64,000 nt of DNA from Coemansia sp. RSA 487 (lineage: Eukaryota > Kickxellomycota > Kickxellomycetes > Kickxellales > Kickxellaceae), in the NCBI GenBank assembly GCA_027577595.1, contig JANBRJ010000008.1, positions 1 to 64,000 of the forward strand, read 5' to 3'. Under the pieces are notes generated by a model. The model made no database searches and was not told the origin of the DNA. It saw only the letters and a program-made list of their open reading frames with translations. Of this stretch, positions 49,975 to 59,335 are shown in pieces. A program made the position numbers and the translations under genes. Each line of letters begins with the position of its first letter. The first letter of the stretch is position 1.

Positions 49975-51267
49975 ATGGTTCCACCTTGGCTCTTCCGCGT
50001 AGCAGCAGTCCTTTTAACGGTATTGGGCTTTGCCAACTTGTATTTCTACAACTATGCAAGGATCCATGCGATGTTCCATCCTACGCCGGATATCAGGCTC
50101 AATCTCTATGGCGATCCTCAGATCGAGGGCGACGCAAAGCTCCAGCGCGAGCCAAGAACTGGCTGGTTTGATATTCTCGTCAACGATTACTATCTGCACC
50201 ACGTGTATGGCTCGACGATTGCTGCGTTCAAACCAAACTATGTCGTTACAATGGGCGACATCTTCTCCAGCCAGTGGGTGAAGCGAAGCGAGTACTACAA
50301 GCGCATAGAGCGGTTCAAGTGGATTTCACAAAGAGTCGACGGCCGGAACAAAAATATACAGAGCAGCCACATGTACCTGTACCTGGCAGGAAACCACGAT
50401 ATAGGCTATGGGGATGAAACACGGCCCTACCATATAAACCGCTTTGTAAATAACTTTGGACCGCTGAACAGAAAGTGGACTGTCGACATTCACGGTCGCC
50501 TTCATCGCATGGCTATCCTCAATGCGATGAGCCTGGACAAAACACGCATGCAGCAATATCGCACCGAATCCTGGGACTTTGTGCACGGGCTAGCCGCCGA
50601 CAGTGCAAGGTATCCTGACATTCCCCTGGTACTCTTTCTGCACATTCCTCTTTACAAGCACGATGGCGTTTGCGTCGCTAACGCAAAGACCGTCCACAGA
50701 GACGGCTTTGTTCGTTATCAGGACTACTTGTCGCCAGCCACATCTGCATATCTGCTGCACTGTCTTGCCCCAGTGCTAGTGTTCAACGGCCATGACCACA
50801 ACGGATGCGTGGCTGGACATTCCACAAACGTCACAGCAAGCATACCTACAGCGCTTCGCGATTCGGGCAAGACGTTGACTTCTATCAGCGACATGTGCGA
50901 TCTCACGCTAGAGGAGCTTGACATGTATCAACCAGAGTTGGACGAATTTGCACTGAGCACTACATCGTCGACTGCAGGATCTGCGGTCGCCAATAGCACA
51001 TCCTTCTCAACCATAGAAATTACCGTGCGCTCATCAATGGGTGCATACCACGGAACAACCGGGATATTTGATATCAGCAGCGACCGCCAGCAGCATCCTG
51101 CTACCAGCAATGTCCGTGTGTTTGGCCGCAGCGCTCAGGTGAATGTGGGCGGCTACACATACAGCTATCGAGAGATACCTTTCGGGCACCACTTGGTGGT
51201 CCGGATACTGCTTATTAGCAACATCATCAGTTGTTTCGCAATTCCTGCAATGATATTTTTCGCGTAA
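49975..51267 (+). CDS. TED1: Ted1/Cdc1/MPPE1-family ER metallophosphoesterase
   Basis: A membrane-bound metallophosphoesterase that remodels ethanolamine phosphate on GPI anchors (mammalian PGAP5/MPPE1, yeast Ted1 and Cdc1). Metal-binding motifs are all present: LYGDPQIEG, VVTMGDIFSSQW, LAGNHDIGYGDE, LFLHIPLYKHDG and FNGHDHNGC. The first about 25 residues are a hydrophobic anchor (WLFRVAAVLLTVLGFANLYF) and the last 25 a second one (VVRILLISNIISCFAIPAMIFF), so the catalytic domain faces the ER lumen. A Ser/Thr-rich stretch of about 40 residues after GHDH is variable. 430 residues, intronless. Ted1 is closer than Cdc1 by spacing, but I cannot decide between them firmly. Confidence 0.9.
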   Translation: MVPPWLFRVAAVLLTVLGFANLYFYNYARIHAMFHPTPDIRLNLYGDPQIEGDAKLQREPRTGWFDILVNDYYLHHVYGSTIAAFKPNYVVTMGDIFSSQWVKRSEYYKRIERFKWISQRVDGRNKNIQSSHMYLYLAGNHDIGYGDETRPYHINRFVNNFGPLNRKWTVDIHGRLHRMAILNAMSLDKTRMQQYRTESWDFVHGLAADSARYPDIPLVLFLHIPLYKHDGVCVANAKTVHRDGFVRYQDYLSPATSAYLLHCLAPVLVFNGHDHNGCVAGHSTNVTASIPTALRDSGKTLTSISDMCDLTLEELDMYQPELDEFALSTTSSTAGSAVANSTSFSTIEITVRSSMGAYHGTTGIFDISSDRQQHPATSNVRVFGRSAQVNVGGYTYSYREIPFGHHLVVRILLISNIISCFAIPAMIFFA

Positions 51268-51396
51268 TTTCTCAACAGATATGGCAGCAACGCCTAGCCC
51301 AAATAAAAAGGAGAAAAAACATTGATATATTTTTTTCGCAATAGAATTAAATGTCTGCCAAGCGATAAACCCAGAGAAAATGGAACAATTGGGCAT

Positions 51397-52754
51397 TTAC
51401 TTCTTGCTGCGGATCTTGCGGAGGTAGAACTCGAGCTCCTTGCCCTCCAAGATATAGCCGTCGCAACGACCAGACTGGCCAGGGCGAGAGGTGATGATGG
51501 CGTACAGACGACCAGAGACGAACTGGTCGTCAAGGGCGGACTCGACGGTGCTCTTGCGACCGGCGATCTTGGCCTTGAGATGTCCGGAGCGGGCCTTGTT
51601 GACGTCGCTCTTCTCTTCCTCAGCGGCAGTCAGACGCTTCTTCTTGCCAAGAAGCTGGGCATAGCGGTTCTCGTACCACTGGCGGAAGGGGGTGGCATCA
51701 ATCTGAACAATGGCACCCTTCACCAGAGTGTTGGTACGGACAAGCTCGTTGTTGGAGGCGTTGTACACGACAGCAACAATGCGAGTAGGACGCGAGATAG
51801 CCTCAGAGCCCCACGAGTAAGTGCCAGACTCGAGACGCATGGCACGGTACTTCTTGTTGCCACCACGGACACGCACCTCGTGGATGCGCTTGGCGCCAAG
51901 CTTGGTGCCAGCTGCCTGACGACCAAGTTCGAACTTTCTCTTCTTGCGGTAGTGAGCGCGCTTGGCGCTAGTGTGAGAGCGCTTGTGGCGGGAGTCGCGG
52001 CTGATACCTAGAGTAGCAGTTGCATGTCAATGCCGTATTGTTCCACAGGTATGCGCGTGCACAGAAAAGAATGGATCAGTTTGAAAACATACGGAAACGA
52101 GAAAACGGTTAAATATAGTAAAAAGCAGTCAGTCAGCAGCGAGATTAGTAAAAAGCACTTCCTTACTAGATAGTAACAACAATAACGACAATGCGTAATG
52201 AATGTCGCTGTTGTTCGCAAATTGCAGGCTAGCATAATATAAGCTAGTTCAAAAGCATAGTTGGCAGAGCCAAGTTCTAAATCATGACGGCGATGGAGAC
52301 ATTCTTTCGGTAAGTGAAATACTGGCTGTTCGGGTCTGTGCTGGATAGCGGTATTTGTGCTGCTGACGCTAGTGCTCTCTGTAGCACTGAGTCAAATGCT
52401 CGAAAAAAAGAATAGTAAAACGTGGTGTCTTTTGCCATTCTCGCGACCGCAATCTCTTGCAGTTAGTTATGCGCATTTGCAAAAGTAAATTTCCAAAATT
52501 GACTAATTGAAATTCACAAGGACCACGTTTTCATGTCAAAAACTCCTCCGCCATTTATAGTCGGATTCGGTAACGCAATCAAAGCAACCAACGCGAATCC
52601 ATCGTATCTCCTATAAATCGGGTCCACCTCGATGGATGCGCCAACATATGTTTGCGTTCTTGCCATTCCTTCTCGTATCCTTCTATCGCACAGTCTCCAC
52701 CGCCGCGTATCAGTCATGCAAACGAAGCAACGTTCGTGATGGATTCTTACCCAT
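51397..52754 (-). CDS. RPS8: 40S ribosomal protein eS8 (RPS8), two exons
   Basis: A small-subunit ribosomal protein. The main exon (52007-51397) carries [72 protein letters not shown], and ends [24 protein letters not shown], all near identical to yeast Rps8. The first exon is ATGG at 52754-52751 (donor GTAAGA), joined across a 743-nt intron to give [11 protein letters not shown], exactly the universal start of eS8. The joined frame is 204 residues, and yeast has 200. That single ATGGGT is the only fitting donor between the acceptor and the next gene. Diverges from the RNA polymerase I subunit gene. Confidence 0.93.
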
Positions 52755-53149
52755 GTTGAAAAATAATAGTCGTGTTGAAAAATCGACAAAAGAGAAGGGA
52801 ACCACAGGTCTTTATGATATTATTCTGCACCATCAAAAGAAGCAGCGGCTCCAATAGATTCAAAAATATTAGTATTTTCTTTCTTGATTCAGATCAACAG
52901 TATTGGCCATTATTAGATCATGGAACTTTTTTTTTCCCCTCAAACTGCCAAACCGAAGAACTTTGCTTACAAGAAAAACTTGGATTTTTTTTCTTTGTTT
53001 ACCTACTTCCAATGGTCCCAGGTTTTTAGCCAATCCTCTCTTTTTTGTTGTTATTATATTCAGCAGCCGCTTCATGTACAGACAGGCCATCGTCCGGTGA
53101 GAATCCAAGACCTATCTTTTGGCAAAGGCAAATCATAGAATAAAAAAGC
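52755..53149. other. Divergent RPS8-RPA43 promoter region
   Basis: 395 bases between the start codons of RPS8 and RPA43, so one short region may drive both. It contains several A- and T-runs, two of them (AACTTTTTTTTTCCCC and AACTTGGATTTTTTTT) similar and about 66 bases apart. TAAAAAAGC directly precedes the RPA43 start. Confidence 0.45.
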
Positions 53150-53932
53150 ATGGGTGAAAAGAGAAAGTCGCACACAGGGGAGGCCTCCTCCAAAAAGTCA
53201 AAGTCGTTGAAGAAAGCCAACAGTAAAAGTGCACCGGTCTCGTCTGAAACAAGGCACATATCGATACCTTATCCAGAGCCTGTGGACGGCAGTAGCTTTA
53301 CCGAATGTACGTCAAAACTCACAGTGACGCTGGCGCCTGTGCACAGCCGCGATCTTTGGGCTGGTATACACGAAACGCTAAATAGCATGCTGTTGCGCTT
53401 TGTCCCGCAGGTGCGAGGAGTAGTCCTCTCATATTCCAGAGTCAAGCCCTTGAGTGATACGGCGCTGATGTTCCATGATTCGCCCTTTGGACAGCTGGAT
53501 GTTTCGGCAAAGCTACTTTTGTGGCGGCCGATTGCTGGAATGACGCTTAGAGGAAGCATCAACGTCCAATCGCCGGACCATGTAGGGCTTCTTTTGTGGG
53601 ACACTTTCAATGCATCGATCCCGGCATCGTTTATCCCAAAGAACAAATATGAGTGGCGTCCGTTCAGCGATGAAGAGATCTCTGCCCGTGCTTCCATGGC
53701 CATCCAAAAAGCAGACAGCAGCGCTGCTGATGGAACAATAGATAGCACGACCCAGACGCCTGAGCAGCCATCTATGGCAGTCTTCGAAACTAACGACAAC
53801 AAGTTTGGGTCAGGCGAGTGGGTGTTGAAAGGAACGAGTGAAAGTGTTGGTTCTAGTGGCAGTTTGGAGTTTGTTGTTGTCGACATTATCCGGGCAAACG
53901 ATGTCCTCAGTGTGACTGGTGCTCTTCGCTAG
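53150..53932 (+). CDS. RPA43: RNA polymerase I subunit Rpa43 (A43)
   Basis: Stalk subunit of RNA polymerase I that docks initiation factor Rrn3 on ribosomal DNA. The N-terminal 40 residues are Lys/Ser-rich. The conserved part begins SFTECTSKLTVTLAPVHSRDLWAGIHETLNSMLLRFVPQVRGVVLSYSRVKPL, which is the classical Rpa43 domain, then the OB-type strand region VSAKLLLWRPIAGMTLRGSINVQSPDHVGLLLWDTFNASIPASFIP. The C-terminal 90 residues are acidic and Ser-rich with a final strand (SLEFVVVDIIRANDVLSVTGAL). 260 residues, intronless, complete. Position opposite RPS8 fits coordinated ribosome production. Confidence 0.92.
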   Translation: MGEKRKSHTGEASSKKSKSLKKANSKSAPVSSETRHISIPYPEPVDGSSFTECTSKLTVTLAPVHSRDLWAGIHETLNSMLLRFVPQVRGVVLSYSRVKPLSDTALMFHDSPFGQLDVSAKLLLWRPIAGMTLRGSINVQSPDHVGLLLWDTFNASIPASFIPKNKYEWRPFSDEEISARASMAIQKADSSAADGTIDSTTQTPEQPSMAVFETNDNKFGSGEWVLKGTSESVGSSGSLEFVVVDIIRANDVLSVTGALR

Positions 53933-54129
53933 ACTGGTGCATTTTTGATTTTGTGTATACCAAAATGTCTCAAACACATCCCCTTGTCTTACAAATCATA
54001 CATGGCTTTTGAGTTTGACAATTTTTAGTTTAATTTGAACCGCAAAAGTAAAATTACAACATACTGAGACACTGGTGTTGCTGAAAGCGTCTCAGGCAAC
54101 TTTGTATGCGCTCTCGTAACTAAGAAATA

Positions 54130-56400
54130 TCATGCCCCCCATGTCAGCCGCACAACATGGTCTGTCTTTCTCTGCGTTGGCTTTATAAATCCCAGAAACC
54201 GCATTTCCTCAACTGTGCGCATGAAGCGCGCCTGTATTTCACTTTGGCTGGGTGCAGCGCGGGGACGCATAACCGCCTCCTTCTCCACCACAGACGAAAA
54301 CGCCGAGAACCAGTCATACAGGTTGATAAGCCGACCACACTCTTGATGAAGGCGGTAGGCAATGCTTGTGTCGTGCATGCTTGGCAGGATGCGATTTTCC
54401 TCTGCCTCGGCATCGACATCGGTCTCGTCGTCGCTGCCATTGTCACTGTTGTTATGGCCGGCTGTTTTGCAGCACTCGCAGTTGACGTAGTAGTTTGTCC
54501 GTCCAAGAGCTGTTTGCACAGCAGCCCGCGGTTGGGCGCTGAAAGTAGTGTCCAGAAGAAAAGAGTGCCTGTAGTAAAATATCTCGTACAACGGGGCTGA
54601 ATGGTAGGGCTGAATGCATGCACCAAGTACAGTTTCAACAATTGTGCAGCACCTGTCAAGCGCTCGAAGCATGTGGTCGCTTGACTCGCTGTCAAAGAGG
54701 ATAAAAGGCCGACTCTCCATATCTGTGCGGGTTCGGATACGCTTCTTTGGTTCATTACTTGGTATTATATCTACCACTTCATTTTCTTCTGGGTTTTCCA
54801 AAAGTTTCTCTGCCTTGTCTAACAGCTCTTGGATGTCCACGCCCTTTTCAGCAGAAAACCCCCAATCAACTGAACCTGCTCTTGAAACGACGCTGCGGAG
54901 ACTTGAAATGAGATCTCCCATTTCGCAGGCCTTCATCCGGCGCACAACTGCAGAAAGCGTCTTCCAGTGCACACAATCCTCAAATGGCTGGCTGATCCCG
55001 TAGTAGTGAAGGGTACGGATTGGCTTTTGAAGTGATTCTGGGCTCAAGCTTTGAATTTCGCTGAGCATGTCAATACCCAAACAATAACCCTGCCTGTAGG
55101 ATATCAACTGGCGCAGCATCTCTGGCAGAACCGTCTCTTGAAGGAATCTGTCGCTTGCGATGGCTTGCTGGAAATATTGAGAATCGCCGGTCTGCTTTAG
55201 TCGACGTTCCAAAAACGCTCGTACCGATATTTGCATGCGAACAAGCTCAGCCTGGCCGCGAGTCAGTTGCACCGGGCATTCCGAGACCAAAGACAGCCTG
55301 CCGCCATCCTTGTCCGCCACAACCATTGCGGCAAGTATGCTCAGCGGCTGAGCATAGAAAAAGTCCATGACTGCGTACTTTAACTTTTTAACGAATCCGG
55401 TGATGGAAAAGTCGTAGAGCAGAAACTGATCTATTAGCGATTTGTAAGCTTCGGCGCCAAAGGCAAGCATACTTGTGCCTTGAACGAAAACATTGTATAT
55501 AGCCGCATCTATGCACTGCTTGGATCTCTGAAGGTTGAATCTTTCGACATTCAGCATTGAGATGGTGGGCTTTGTAAGGGACTGATGAATGCATTCATAA
55601 GATGTTGCCAATCCAAGCACCAAGACAATGGGGATTGTGTGGCAGTATCTTGTAGCGATATGGACAAAGTCGTCTACTACCATAGGTGAAAACCCTTCAA
55701 AGTCCTGCAAGATAACTACAATCCGATCTGCGCTTGTGTCGGGTCGCTTGCCTACCAACACAGTCCACCAGATCTCAAGAAGACCCATATCGTATGCAAT
55801 CGATTTTGCAAGTGGGTTGGCAGCTGGCCCTGTTACCTTGTCTTCATCTGTGCTGGCATGGATGCTGGCATACATCTGCTCTAGAATACTCTTTAGCATG
55901 TTTGGTAAGGTTGTGCAATACTGGGACTCTACAAGAGCGACATGGTGCCCCCTTTCTGCAAGTCTGGTTTGAAGAGACTCAAACAGCTTGCTGTGGTCGC
56001 CTGTATTCACGCCAGTAAAGGTCACCGCGGTTGTTATCTCGGCAAATGGACAGGCTAGCTGGCCCTTTTCCTTGGAGTCTATCTGCTTGTAGGACGTGTC
56101 TACAAAGTCACAAATTTCTGTGATGCCTGCGTTATTGCTTTGCTGTTCGATTTCCATCAGCTGTTTCTCTAGAGGCCGCCATGTCTCGTTAAACAATCGT
56201 TTGCGTAGGAGCATAGATTCCACTGGCTCCTTCCCCTGCAACAGCCGCACGTATCCTGGCCCTTGAGCTTCTGCTGCTTTCTCCGGGGGTGTACGATCCT
56301 TGTTTCCTTTTTGTGGCCCCTTTGCTGACTGAGGCAAGACTATAAATGTATTTTCAGTCATGGAGTCGAATTCATCCACCGGTTGGTAAGTGTCTGTCAT
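54130..56400 (-). CDS. ORC3: Origin recognition complex subunit 3
   Basis: One of six ORC subunits that mark replication origins and load MCM helicase. The Orc3/latheo region runs FTGVNTGDHSKLFESLQTRLAERGHHVALVESQYC, then LQDFEGFSPMVVDDFVHIATRYCHTIPIVLVLGLATSYECIHQSLTKPTISMLNVERFNLQRS, an inactive AAA+-like fold with no P-loop, as in Orc3. The middle blocks FLLYDFSITGFVKKLKYAVMDFFYAQPLSIL and RTLHYYGISQPFEDCVHWKTL also fit. The C-terminus has a winged-helix-like end, EEMRFLGFIKPTQRKTDHVVRLTWG. From the first ATG (56400) it is 756 residues; the frame is open further upstream, without an ATG, through promoter sequence. Intronless. Confidence 0.92.
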   Translation of the reverse strand: MTDTYQPVDEFDSMTENTFIVLPQSAKGPQKGNKDRTPPEKAAEAQGPGYVRLLQGKEPVESMLLRKRLFNETWRPLEKQLMEIEQQSNNAGITEICDFVDTSYKQIDSKEKGQLACPFAEITTAVTFTGVNTGDHSKLFESLQTRLAERGHHVALVESQYCTTLPNMLKSILEQMYASIHASTDEDKVTGPAANPLAKSIAYDMGLLEIWWTVLVGKRPDTSADRIVVILQDFEGFSPMVVDDFVHIATRYCHTIPIVLVLGLATSYECIHQSLTKPTISMLNVERFNLQRSKQCIDAAIYNVFVQGTSMLAFGAEAYKSLIDQFLLYDFSITGFVKKLKYAVMDFFYAQPLSILAAMVVADKDGGRLSLVSECPVQLTRGQAELVRMQISVRAFLERRLKQTGDSQYFQQAIASDRFLQETVLPEMLRQLISYRQGYCLGIDMLSEIQSLSPESLQKPIRTLHYYGISQPFEDCVHWKTLSAVVRRMKACEMGDLISSLRSVVSRAGSVDWGFSAEKGVDIQELLDKAEKLLENPEENEVVDIIPSNEPKKRIRTRTDMESRPFILFDSESSDHMLRALDRCCTIVETVLGACIQPYHSAPLYEIFYYRHSFLLDTTFSAQPRAAVQTALGRTNYYVNCECCKTAGHNNSDNGSDDETDVDAEAEENRILPSMHDTSIAYRLHQECGRLINLYDWFSAFSSVVEKEAVMRPRAAPSQSEIQARFMRTVEEMRFLGFIKPTQRKTDHVVRLTWGA

Positions 56401-56645
56401 TGCAAAGACTGCCCGTGTTATTACGTTTCTCGAGGAAAGAGTAACCACAAAATAAAACAAACGAAAGGTACCAAAATAAAAAGGCAAAGAAAGAAAGAAA
56501 GAAAGAGCTGCAGGACCGTTACGAGATATTGTTTTTTTTTGTTTTGTTTTGTTTTTGGATTTTCTTTCGCGTTGCAGTGTCCTTGAAGGAACTGTAAGCA
56601 ACCCTGGTCCCCTGTTGATGAAACTCGTTCAATTTCGCAGACCTG

Positions 56646-58455
56646 CTACATCTGCAAGAAGCTTCGAGTCAACCCAGCCATAGCACGTAGCTGTGGCGGA
56701 ATGAAACGAGAGTTTTGTGTCAGAAGAAGAACAAGCTTGTTGCAATCATCCTCAAGCAGCGACAAGAGCTCGGTTGTGTCATCCTCAAGCGATTTGTTTG
56801 CACGCGATTGGAACTCGCCATCGCCTGCTTTCGTAAACAAAACCTTGGCACATTTTTCAAAAGCATCCATTCCTCCAGCATGCGATGAACCGGCTTGTAT
56901 CTCGGCATTCCACCCTACCAAATGAACAATTGCGACGGGTGTGCAGGCCTCTCGGCTCTCCACCACAAACTTGTAAACGGCATGTGCACTGGCATGGCTC
57001 AACATTTCACGGCAAAAGACTTGGCTCAGGCTCACTGATATCGTCTGGCTACAATAATAAAGAGAGCGTCATATTTTTAGGAAATAGTTGGACATTGCTG
57101 TTTGTCAAATACTCAAACGTACACCATACTTGATATATAAAGCACACAAATATAACTTACCTTGGCTCTGGAAAAACAAAGCTAATACAATGTAAAAACA
57201 GTTTGTATAGCCTCTTTGGGCCCATTTTGCCAACCTCGCCCAGCACCTTTCCACAACCATCACAGCTCAGGGCAGAATACTTGTTGTAGAATCGTTTCTA
57301 AAGAAATGCAAGTCGCAGATTATATAAAAGGGAAAGTGTATAGTTATCAACAGTGCATAGTCTTGATTTACACAGCAGTGTGCAGGTGTTTGCTCTCTAT
57401 TAGCCAACAACGGCAAGCGCTTACATTCAGCATTGGTATGTTCTAGAAAGCGGTTGATACATATCAAGACACGCATGCTCTTCTTTGGTATCTCCAAGAA
57501 AAAACTGTGTAGATATGGACCCATTGATCTAGGATCGTGCAACTGCAAGCAGCAATGGAGGACTATGTGTGCCTACACACGACCATCTGCAAATATATCT
57601 GCAAAAGAACGTAATGCCAAGGGCAACAAACAGTCAGAGTACTGATAGCATATCGCTGATCCACAAAGTGAAGCTGACACAGCCTGAAATATAATGCCGC
57701 CACTGGGAAAAAGTGCATGTTAATTCAAAGCTTACCTTTTCTGCCAAATGCACCTCGTGGGTCGGTAGTGGCTGTAGATAAGAGGTTGGCACAAGAATGT
57801 ACGTTTCACCGATCCATATCTGCATAGTATCTAAAGAGTCGCCTGATGTTTTCGAGCTTGCCTTTGAATCATCTACCAAAATTTCCTGGCCAATTTCTGG
57901 CTCGAAGATATGCAAAAGATCCGTGTTTACATTGATATTGTCCTCCTCGGGATGGCATACCCAACAGTCTATTAGCTCGCTCCAGTATGTCGACGGAAGC
58001 TCGCGAATACTTTGCTTGGTTTGGCGCACTTTTGAACTACAGGCATCGAGGCGTTTTCTGCAGTATTGGCAACTTATGCCTTGGATACTTTGCAGCAAAT
58101 CGGAAGATACTGGCTTTGCTACGTTGGTAATAAGCTGTGGCGCATCTTTTTGCCTTAGCTCTTTGCTTCCGTAGCTCATCGGTGCCCTAATACGCAACCA
58201 GGATTGTTTATTTGTTTCGGTTTGAGAAATAGCATACCGAAGTATAGATCTGGTAGCTGACTTGATCAGGACGGATGCAGGCAAGTGCACAGTCGTAGTG
58301 TCGTTTATATTCACGGTCGATTCATCAACCAGCCCTGCAATGTCCTCACTGGCACCGCTCGAGCAATAGTCATTTTGCTTACCAACAGCAGATCCAACAT
58401 ATATATCGACAATTCCAAGACTGTCAAGAACCTCTATATAGTACGAAAACGACAT
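56646..58455 (-). CDS. UBE3D-like (HECT_2) E2-binding ubiquitin ligase, three exons
   Basis: A HECT-related E3 of the UBE3D/UBE2CBP type, an E2-binding family with its own Cys-rich signatures. Exons: 58455-57736, 57297-57161, 57048-56646; the joins keep frame and give 419 residues. Visible signatures: CQYCRKRLDACSS, then ELPSTYWSELIDCWVCHPEED, the family's tryptophan and WxCH block, and in exon 2 LSCDGCGKVLGEVGKMGPKRLYK with the second Cys pair. The last exon holds SQVFCREMLSHASAHAVYKFVV. Donors are GTAAGC and GTAAGT; acceptors are TTTCTTTAG and ATTGTAG. The start at 58455 follows a 44-residue hydrophobic open stretch, which I take for upstream DNA. Substrates are unknown; in animals it binds cyclin-loaded E2s. 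Confidence 0.85.
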
Positions 58456-58678
58456 TCTAAACTCTTTAATTATAAACTTTTCGCTAGCCAACAATAGAAT
58501 AAAAGGATACCGGAAGATGAAGGGAGGCCCAAAAGGTATTGAGCTTTTGATAATGACGATGAAAATTGCATTTCTTATTAAAACCATCAATTATTAAAAG
58601 GATCGAATATGGGCGCCAAGCTAAACGATAGCGAGGCGAAAAATTGGACAGGAAATTTAGAGATCAAGTATAGAAACG

Positions 58679-59281
58679 TGAGCCAATGTTATTTTACTTT
58701 CAATATATTTGTTGTTTTTTTTACCCATGACATGACACCAAGATATGACAAATTTGCAACGTTTGCAGAAACGGCAAGTATGAATTGTTTTATAAAATAA
58801 AAGGAACTAGAGAGAATGAACTAATATTTAAAGGCTAAACAGAAAAAACATTGGCTAACCACCATCATCGCTCATATGGAAGCCCACCAGTTTTCTAGCC
58901 AGCACACCATCCACCACCAGACGCTAGCTCAGCAGCTATGTTCCGTAGACGTTGCTTTCTTTATTGTGCCTTTTAGCAAATGCAGTTGTAGTGTTTGTGC
59001 GGTTGTGTTGTGTAGACACTGCCAGATCATTTACTTTGGGCTTTCCATCGGTTTTCATGGTCTTTGGCTTTATGTAATAACGTTTGCGCGGTTTCTCATT
59101 GTTTGCAACCACGTTGCTTGCTGGCTCTTCGCTCTGAACCACGATCACAAACAACATTTGCAACGCTTACACGCCAATCGGCTGCTTCAGCAACTGTGTT
59201 GCGGATTCAAACACAACTCATATTATACGCGGAAAAAACATCTGCTCACCCCTTTATTAAAAGGGAAAAACATTGGCTCAC
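58679..59281 (-). mobile_element. MITE-like non-autonomous DNA element, copy B
   Basis: About 600 bases, inverted relative to the copy at 47726-48152. Its ends are GTGAGCCAATGTT at the left and AACATTGGCTCAC at the right. The shared parts are 58679-58830 and 59205-59281, with few differences. It is longer than copy A because of an insertion of about 375 bases in the middle (58831-59204). Inside that insertion, near 58846-58862, is a third end-like motif, AAACATTGGCTAACCACC, in the same direction as the right end. A minus-strand open stretch of 73 codons (59154-58936; begins MLFVIVVQSEEPASNVV) lies inside it; it has no recognised domain. No transposase is seen. Confidence 0.62.
58936..59154 (-). 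CDS. Short open reading frame inside repeat copy B
   Basis: A 73-residue open frame from an ATG, inside the middle insertion of copy B. It is basic and polar (RKRYYIKPKTMKTDGKPK) and has no known domain. It is absent from copy A. It could be chance, a captured exon fragment, or the decayed product of an insertion. I do not give it a function. Confidence 0.25.
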   Translation of the reverse strand: MFVIVVQSEEPASNVVANNEKPRKRYYIKPKTMKTDGKPKVNDLAVSTQHNRTNTTTAFAKRHNKESNVYGT

Positions 59282-59335
59282 CATGGTAGCAAAGTGACAA
59301 AGTGAAGATATGCAATTGAAACAGGCTTGGTGCTC

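Noticed and set aside
11332-56400. Cell-cycle and replication genes (STS1, PRI2, CDC20, HIR3, ORC3) as a functional cluster
   Set aside because: They are scattered over 45 kb among unrelated genes on both strands, with no shared promoter; chance is the simpler reading.
58876-59289. Plus-strand open frame of 137 codons over repeat copy B
   Set aside because: It lies across the repeat and its insert, with Cys/His-rich but non-domain composition; a shadow of repeat sequence.
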